This document shows positions 59,242-64,000 of a DNA stretch of 64,000 bases, in pieces. This DNA is from Pararhizobium_B sp963838155. GTDB lineage: Bacteria > Pseudomonadota > Alphaproteobacteria > Rhizobiales > Rhizobiaceae. A program made the position numbers and the translations under genes. The notes beneath the pieces are model-generated. The model was not told where the DNA came from and ran no database searches. It saw nothing but the letters and a program-made list of their open reading frames with translations. Numbering within the stretch: the stretch's first letter is position 1; the number at the start of each line of letters is the position of its first letter. Location: the NCBI GenBank assembly GCA_963838155.1, contig CAWIQE010000004.1:553422-617421 (forward strand). The letters are read 5' to 3'.

Positions 59242-60093
59242 TCAGGTTCGGTGCAGGCTGGCGCTCGCGCCCGCGGCCAGTTCGATGATTTCGGCGGTGA
59301 TTTCCTCCTGCCGGGCGACCCGTTGCGTCATCTGCAGATCGTTCAGGGTGTCCGCGATGTGACTGCGGGTCGAGGTCATGGCGGCCAGCCGCGCTTCGCT
59401 CTCGGCGGCGAAGGAATGCAGCGCCGCATTGCACAGTTGGGCATGGACGTAGTCGGCGAGCAGTGCTTCGAGGACGGTTTCGACGGGGAGATTCAGGAGG
59501 CGCGGGGCCGGCTCCACCGGGCTGCGGAATCCCTCGAATTCGACGGGCAGCAGCCGCTTGCGGACGATTTGCGCCCTCTTGCCCGCCGCCATGGTGGTGA
59601 AGACGACCTCGAGCGCGTCGATGCGTCCGGTGCCGAGCCCTTCGTAAAGGGCCCGGGCGAGGCGATCGGCCAAGGGCGGAACGCCCGTCGAATGCGGTGG
59701 CATGGCGCCGATCCACGAGGCGGTCAGGCCGTTGTCGCGGGCGAGGACCGATCCACGCGTTCCCAAGAGGAACAGTCTCGCCGGATCGACGCCGGCGCCG
59801 AGCGAACGGAGAACGCGCTCGCTGAAGGCGCCGGCAAAGCCCTGTTCCGCGAGGAACACGACCAGGGCGGGGGCCCGGTTTCGCCCGGCCGAACGCGAGT
59901 GTTCGTAGGCAAGGGCGGGCAGCAGTGCCGCAATGCCCCCGGCGATCGTCTGCGCGTAGCTGTCGACGGCGTTGAGTTGATCGCGTGCCTGTTGCGCCCT
60001 GGCGGCCGCGATGCCGCGCATGGCATTGACGACGGAGCCGAGCTTGCGGATGCCGTCGATCCGCGCCGTGATGTCCGCCAGGCGCTCGGTCAC
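59242..60093 (-). CDS. atpG: N-type ATPase gamma subunit
   Basis: A 283-residue rotor shaft subunit of the N-type F1F0 ATPase. The start is a GTG at 60093 whose GTGA overlaps the atpA stop. N terminus LADITARIDGIRKLGSVVNAM and C-terminal ASTRSHIADTLNDLQMTQRVARQEEITAEI-like helix (with MTSTRSHI) match gamma subunits, while the central domain is diverged as expected of N-ATPases. It is the last gene of the operon. Confidence 0.88.
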   Translation of the reverse strand: MTERLADITARIDGIRKLGSVVNAMRGIAAARAQQARDQLNAVDSYAQTIAGGIAALLPALAYEHSRSAGRNRAPALVVFLAEQGFAGAFSERVLRSLGAGVDPARLFLLGTRGSVLARDNGLTASWIGAMPPHSTGVPPLADRLARALYEGLGTGRIDALEVVFTTMAAGKRAQIVRKRLLPVEFEGFRSPVEPAPRLLNLPVETVLEALLADYVHAQLCNAALHSFAAESEARLAAMTSTRSHIADTLNDLQMTQRVARQEEITAEIIELAAGASASLHRT

Positions 60094-61640
60094 GACGGTT
60101 TGCCTGGTGCGGGGTCGACGGTCGGCGCCATCGAGGCGGCACGCCGCCGCAGCGCGTCGAGCAAGGCACTCCGGTCCATGTCCGTCATCCGTCCCGTTTC
60201 GACGATGCCGCGGACGGCACCGGCCGCCTGCGTCCCCAGCCAGTCGGACAGATCGGCGCGAAACGCGCCGATCGCCTCGGGCATCAACGCGTCCAGCAGG
60301 CCGTTCTGGACCGCCAGGACGATGGCCACTTCCTCGACGAGCGACTGCGGCTGGTGCTGGCCCTGTGCGAGGATGGCGCGGATGCGCTCGCCGCGAAGGA
60401 GCTGGCCGCGGATGTGCGCATCGGAAATGCCGCCGAAGCGCGTGAACATCTCCAGTTCGAGAAACTGGGCGTAGTCGAGCCGAAGCGACTTTGCCGCCTC
60501 GCGCAAGGCGCGCGCCTGCGTCTTGCCGCCGACCCGGCTGACGCTGGTGCCGACGTCGACCGCCGGCTTGTGTCCTTCGTCGAACAGCTTGGAGTCGAGC
60601 ACGATCTGCCCGTCGGTGATCGAGATCAGGTTCGTCGGGATGTAGGCGCTGAGGTTGCCGGCATTCGTCTCGGCAATCGGCAGAGCGGTCAGCGAACCGC
60701 CCCCATGGGCCTCGGACAGCTTGGCAGCCCGTTCGAGCAGGCGCGCGTGGACGTAGAATATGTCTCCCGGATAGGCCTCGCGACCGGGTGACTGGCGTGT
60801 CAGGAGCGCAATCTCGCGGTGGCTCGCGGCATGCTTCGTCAGATCGTCGATGACGACGAGCGCGTGACCGCCGCGATCGCGGAAATACTCGGCCATCGTC
60901 ATGCCGGCGAAAGGCGCGATCCATTGCAGGCCCGGTGCGGTGGCGGCCCCGGCGACGACGATGATCGTGCGATCCGGTGCGCCGTTCGACCGTATGGCCT
61001 CGATCGCGCGCATGACGCCGGAGCTCTTCTGGCCGACGGCGACGTAGATCGACACGATGTCGCTGGTCTTCTGGTTGATGATCGTGTCGACGGCGATCGT
61101 CGTCTTGCCCGTTGCGCGGTCGCCGATGATGAGTTCGCGTTGACCGCGGCCGAGAGCGAACAGCGTGTCGATGACGAGCAGGCCCGTCTGGACCGGCCGG
61201 ACGACCGCCTCGCGCGCGATGATTTCCGGCGCGGGGCTTTCGATCGGCGCATGAAGCTCGGCGTCGATCGGCCCCTTGCCGTCCAGCGGCCGCCCGAGCG
61301 GATCGACGATGCGCCCGAGCAGTCCGGGTCCGACCGGCACGCGCACCACGTCGCCGCTGCCGCGCACGATCGAGCCCGCCGCGACGGTCTCCCCGCCGTC
61401 GAAGAGCACGCAGCCGATTCGCTCGGGTTCGAGGACTTGCGCGAAGCCGACCTGACCGCCCTCGAAATGCAGCAATTCATCGAGCCGCACGTCCGGCAGG
61501 CCCGATACGAAGGCAAGGCCGTCGGCGACTTCCTCGACGCGTCCGATTTCCTCGGCCCGCGGGCCGAGTGGCGCGGCGGCGACGTTTGCCTCCGCCTGCC
61601 CGAGCCATGTCTCGGCCGCGCTGCCGTCCTCATCCTTCAT
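60090..61640 (-). CDS. atpA: N-type ATPase alpha subunit
   Basis: A 516-residue F1 alpha subunit: Walker A GDRATGKT at 173-180 (the usual GDRQTGKT with Gln to Ala), VIDDLTKHA, and SRVGGKTQARALRE in the C-terminal part. It overlaps atpF by 11 bases and atpG by 4. Order and divergence are those of the atpDCQRBEFAG (N-ATPase) clusters, a second ATPase found beside the normal F-ATPase in scattered bacteria. Confidence 0.93.
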   Translation of the reverse strand: MKDEDGSAAETWLGQAEANVAAAPLGPRAEEIGRVEEVADGLAFVSGLPDVRLDELLHFEGGQVGFAQVLEPERIGCVLFDGGETVAAGSIVRGSGDVVRVPVGPGLLGRIVDPLGRPLDGKGPIDAELHAPIESPAPEIIAREAVVRPVQTGLLVIDTLFALGRGQRELIIGDRATGKTTIAVDTIINQKTSDIVSIYVAVGQKSSGVMRAIEAIRSNGAPDRTIIVVAGAATAPGLQWIAPFAGMTMAEYFRDRGGHALVVIDDLTKHAASHREIALLTRQSPGREAYPGDIFYVHARLLERAAKLSEAHGGGSLTALPIAETNAGNLSAYIPTNLISITDGQIVLDSKLFDEGHKPAVDVGTSVSRVGGKTQARALREAAKSLRLDYAQFLELEMFTRFGGISDAHIRGQLLRGERIRAILAQGQHQPQSLVEEVAIVLAVQNGLLDALMPEAIGAFRADLSDWLGTQAAGAVRGIVETGRMTDMDRSALLDALRRRAASMAPTVDPAPGKPS

Positions 61641-62367
61641 CGGAAATCTCCTCGAGGATCCGGTCGAGATCGGCGCGCCAACTGTTGCGGAGGCTGAAGT
61701 GGCTTCCGTGCAGTTCCATGCCGGCGATCAGCGACGGATCGATCTCGAAGGTCATGGCCGGACGACTTCCGATTGCGCCTGCGATTTCGCTGCGCACCCG
61801 CTTCCGTTCGGCGTCGTCGAGAGGGCGCGCCGTGACCGCCACGAGTTTCATGCCGTGCGATGCGAGCGAAGCCTTGGCCGTCCCGTTGAGATCCCCGGCG
61901 GCCTTGACCAGCCACCCCAGAAATGCCGCGTCGACCGCAGGCCCGTCGAGACGCGCCGCAAGCCTGCCGGCGATCGTGACGGCCAGCCGGGCGGAGCGCG
62001 CCGTCCAGGCCTTCCGCTCGGTCTCGCGTTCCGCTTCCACCGCCTGGTGGGCCTTTGCTTCCAACGCGGCCGCATCCTTGCGGGCCTTCTCGATAATGGC
62101 GGCGCGCTCGATCTCGGCCTCCTTTCGCGCGCCGGCGATGATGGCGTCCCGTTCCGCTGCAAAGCCGGCGCGGCTGCCGGCGATGTCCGCGGCGGCTTTT
62201 TCGAGCTCCCGGTTGCGCGCATCGGCTTTGGCGAGTGCCCCGGCAATGGCGGCCCGGCGCTTCTCGACGATGCCGACCACGGGCGCCCAGAAGAAGCGTC
62301 CGAGCAGCCAGACAAGGACTGCGACGTTGATCGCTTCGAGGCCGAGGGTCCACCAGTCTATCGTCAT
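61630..62367 (-). CDS. atpF: N-type ATPase b subunit with delta-like C-terminal domain
   Basis: A 245-residue stator subunit. One N-terminal helix (WWTLGLEAINVAVLVWLLG), a long charged coiled coil (about 30-150), and a C-terminal stretch (from about 170) where FEIDPSLIAGMELHG and SWRADLDRILEEI resemble the end of delta/OSCP subunits. This b-delta merger explains why N-ATPase operons have no separate delta gene. ATG 62367, close behind atpE. Confidence 0.9.
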   Translation of the reverse strand: MTIDWWTLGLEAINVAVLVWLLGRFFWAPVVGIVEKRRAAIAGALAKADARNRELEKAAADIAGSRAGFAAERDAIIAGARKEAEIERAAIIEKARKDAAALEAKAHQAVEAERETERKAWTARSARLAVTIAGRLAARLDGPAVDAAFLGWLVKAAGDLNGTAKASLASHGMKLVAVTARPLDDAERKRVRSEIAGAIGSRPAMTFEIDPSLIAGMELHGSHFSLRNSWRADLDRILEEISDEG

Positions 62368-62376
62368 ATCGGACTT

Positions 62377-62619
62377 CTAGATGAGGGGATTGGCGAAGAG
62401 CAGGAGCAGCGCGATCACGAGACAGTAGATCGCCGTCGTCTCGATCATCGCCAGTCCGACGAAGAGCGTTCTGGAAATGCTGTTGGCGGCTTCCGGCTGT
62501 CGCGCGATGGCGTCCATCGCGGCGGCGACGGCGCGGCCTTCGCCGAGCGCCGGCCCGAGGGCCCCGAAAGAGACGGCGAAGGCCGCGGCGACGATGCTCA
62601 CGAGGGCAATCCAGTTCAT
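62377..62619 (-). CDS. atpE: N-type ATPase c subunit (rotor ring)
   Basis: An 80-residue two-helix proteolipid: first helix to GPALGEGRAV, polar loop ARQPEA, second helix with the ion-binding carboxylate in AMIETTAIY (Glu60). Glu27 in GEG occupies the place of the Gln found in Na+-binding c subunits, giving the two-carboxylate pattern seen in N-ATPases. Ion choice (Na+ or H+) cannot be settled here. ATG 62619 is preceded by AAAGGA; in another frame it overlaps a TGA that would be the natural end of atpB. Confidence 0.9.
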   Translation of the reverse strand: MNWIALVSIVAAAFAVSFGALGPALGEGRAVAAAMDAIARQPEAANSISRTLFVGLAMIETTAIYCLVIALLLLFANPLI

Positions 62620-63289
62620 TCCAGTTCCTTTCGGGCGCTTCGTTGACCGCGCCGCAATGAACACCATGGCGAGGACGGAGAAGATGTAGGCCTGTACGGC
62701 GCCGGTCAGCAGGTCGAGCGCCATGAAGGGGATCGGCACCAGAAGGCCGGCGAGGGACAGGACGATACCGATGACGAAGACGCCGCTCATGACGTTTCCG
62801 AACAGGCGAACCAGCAGCGAGAACGTCCGCGTCAGGCTCTCGACGAAATTGAGCGGGATCATGAGCGGTGTCGGTTGTGCGAAGGTCGCAAGATAGCCGC
62901 GGTTCCCGCCGGCACGGATGCCGAAGACGATGATTGCGACGAAGACGAGGAGGGCGAGTGCCGCGTCGGTTTCGATGTGCGCTGTCGGCGGTTCGACGCC
63001 GGGTACCAGCGAAGACCAGTTGGCGGCGAAGATGAAGACGAAGAGCGTGCCGACGAATGCGGATAGGGCCCCGGCTCGAGCTTCATGGTGTCGCGGATCT
63101 GGCCGTCAACGGTCTCGACGACGAGCTCGACCGCGGTCTGCAGCCGGCTCGGTCTCAACGCAAGTCGGCGCGTGAGAAGGATCGCGGCGACGACGAGAAC
63201 GGCCATCGGCCCCAGGTTGCGGCCACCGTAGAGGTGATCGGCACGGGGCCGAGATGGAAGAGAACCGTCGTGGCGAGCGGCGATTTCAT
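62616..63289 (-). pseudogene. atpB: N-type ATPase a subunit, interrupted by apparent frameshifts
   Basis: The gene begins at ATG 63289 (ATGA overlap with atpR): MKSPLATTVLFHLGPVPITS, then STVAATWG. Near 63210 the reading must shift by one base to continue as PMAVLVVAAILLTRR. Near 63069 it must shift again to enter LSAFVGTLFVFIFAANWSSL and the conserved SLLVRLFGN (essential Arg). Near 62650 a third shift is suggested, because the frame that ends in KELE with a TGA overlapping the atpE ATG is not the one in use. The first two are consistent with loss of one base in a G/C run (GGGGCC). Either the gene is dead or the sequence has errors here. Confidence 0.75.
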
Positions 63290-63600
63290 GATGCCGCGCC
63301 TTCGCCCGCCCGAATGACGGCGAGCCGCCCGATCGTGAGGCCGGCAGCCGTCGCAAGAAGCGGAAGCGCGCCCTCCAGGCTGACCAGCACCAGCGCCCCG
63401 CCCGTCAGGGCGATCCGTCCGGCCACAAGCGCGACCGCCTGTCCACCGCGGGCATCCACCAGGGCCTGTGCCGTCCGGCGCACGGCGCTGAAATGCACGA
63501 TGCCGAGCGCCACGCCCAAGGGGAGGTGGCTGAGCAGAACGGCCGCCGACAGCCAGTCCGGCAGCGAAGCGATGCCCGGCATCATGCGCTGTTCACCCAT
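63286..63600 (-). CDS. atpR: N-type ATPase accessory membrane protein AtpR
   Basis: A 104-residue three-helix membrane protein between atpQ and atpB, the position and size of AtpR in N-ATPase operons. Hydrophobic segments are SAAVLLSHLPLGVALGIVHF, then VALVAGRIALTGGALVLVSL, then LPLLATAAGLTIGRLAVI. AtpR is thought to help assemble or charge-balance the c ring. Intact; overlaps atpQ by 19 bases and atpB by 4. Confidence 0.82.
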   Translation of the reverse strand: MGEQRMMPGIASLPDWLSAAVLLSHLPLGVALGIVHFSAVRRTAQALVDARGGQAVALVAGRIALTGGALVLVSLEGALPLLATAAGLTIGRLAVIRAGEGAAS

Positions 63601-63868
63601 TTCCAGGCCGACCAGCAGCCAAGGCCGAGGCCGGCCATCAAGAGGGGCCCGGTCCAGAACAGCCTGGTTCCGAAGGTGCCGTCGAGCCAGCGCCCGGAGA
63701 AGAGCCCGATCAGCGTGGGGACGACGATGATCCAGCCGAGCACGCCGATCTGGGCGAGCCGGCGGCCGAGCGAAGGCTCACCCTTTTCGAGCCAGGAACG
63801 CCGGCGCTCGATGCGCCGACCGGCACCTCCTCCACCAGGCGATCCTTCCCGTCCGGCTCATTCTTCAT
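63582..63868 (-). pseudogene. atpQ: N-type ATPase AtpQ (AtpI-like), apparent frameshift near the N terminus
   Basis: ATG 63868 overlaps the atpC stop (ATGA) and reads MKNEPDGKDRLVEE. About 63826 one base seems to be missing, because the clear family sequence (WLEKGEPSLGRRLAQIGVLG, WIIVVPTLIGLFSGRWLDG, and FWTGPLLMAGLGLG) continues in another frame to the stop at 63582. That frame has no upstream start of its own (a TGA occurs first). Intact AtpQ is a two-helix AtpI/MgtC-like protein. Confidence 0.7.
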
Positions 63869-64000
63869 GATGCCGTTCCGAGGCCGGTGGTTCCGTGCTT
63901 GCGCAGGTTCTGCATGATCTGCCGGATCGCCGCGAGATGCAGGCGGGTGCTTTCCGCCTGCTCGACACGCTTGGTCTCCAAATCGGCATGGAAGCGGGCG
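63865..64000 (-). CDS. atpC: N-type ATPase epsilon subunit, C-terminal part
   Basis: The last 44 residues of a protein that enters from the right edge. It ends in a charged helix (HADLETKRVEQAESTRLHLA, then AIRQIMQNLRKHG) typical of the C-terminal helices of epsilon subunits. Its TGA overlaps the atpQ ATG. In this operon type it should be preceded by atpD outside the window. Confidence 0.75.
   Translation of the reverse strand, partial: ARFHADLETKRVEQAESTRLHLAAIRQIMQNLRKHGTTGLGTAS

Noticed and set aside
62377..62862. An a-subunit/c-subunit fusion protein
   Set aside because: The frame happens to run from the end of atpB into atpE, but the c subunit has its own ATG and ribosome site, and the other operon junctions are ATGA-type overlaps. 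A frameshift at the end of atpB explains it better.

Overview
The window is GC-rich (about 65 percent by eye), very densely coded, and most gene junctions are ATGA or GTGA overlaps. The mixture of many ribose/xylose-class (CUT2) sugar ABC importers, sugar-acid dehydratases, LacI/GntR regulators and an N-type ATPase fits an alphaproteobacterium of the Rhizobium/Mesorhizobium type (order Hyphomicrobiales), perhaps a megaplasmid or accessory chromosomal segment. This is an inference from gene content. I see no rRNA, tRNA, CRISPR array, insertion sequence or phage gene.

Region 1 (3-4666, plus): the end of a sugar ABC importer (ATPase, permease), an IolE-like TIM-barrel isomerase/dehydratase, a gluconate-2-dehydrogenase-subunit-3-like small subunit and a GMC flavin dehydrogenase. 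This looks like uptake of a glycoside or cyclitol followed by flavin-linked ring oxidation.

Region 2 (4680-30668): a large sugar/sugar-acid catabolic island. It has two CUT2 transporters (16.9-21.6 kb and 24.9-29.5 kb; the second has a tandem-fused permease), three enolase-superfamily acid-sugar dehydratases, a split transketolase, four SDR-type or lactonase/epimerase-type enzymes, a fused E1alpha-E1beta-lipoyl protein with an E2-like partner, two LacI-type regulators and one GntR-UTRA regulator. Two sets of operator-like palindromes tie it together. A TACCGGTA-type site occurs at four promoters, most likely bound by the LacI-type protein at 23694. A TATAATAGC-type site occurs at three promoters, most likely bound by the GntR-type protein at 15893. 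The ABC operon at 16914 carries one of each.

Region 3 (31146-50915): a hypothetical membrane-anchored protein and a decayed DUF1232 gene precede a second island. It holds a CUT2 importer with a Tat-exported binding protein, three pairs of glutaconate-CoA-transferase-like subunits, a CaiB-type class III CoA-transferase, an acetolactate-synthase-like TPP enzyme, DhaK/DhaL kinase subunits, a Gfo/Idh/MocA-aldo/keto reductase fusion and a MaoC-like double hot-dog protein. A LacI regulator at 42900 and GAAACGTTTC-type sites at four promoters define its likely regulon. All three CoA-transferase B-like subunits lack the catalytic glutamate of the characterised enzyme. The pathway is not one I recognise.

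Region 4 (51135-64000): a CBS-domain protein, a LolD/FtsX/membrane-fusion export system, a second-type FtsH protease, a triple-BON protein, a two-helix K+-channel-like protein, and on the minus strand an N-type F-ATPase operon in the order atpC-Q-R-B-E-F-A-G. Within this operon atpB and atpQ carry several apparent single-base frameshifts while the other subunits are intact. The block looks like an envelope/energy stress module unrelated to the sugar islands.
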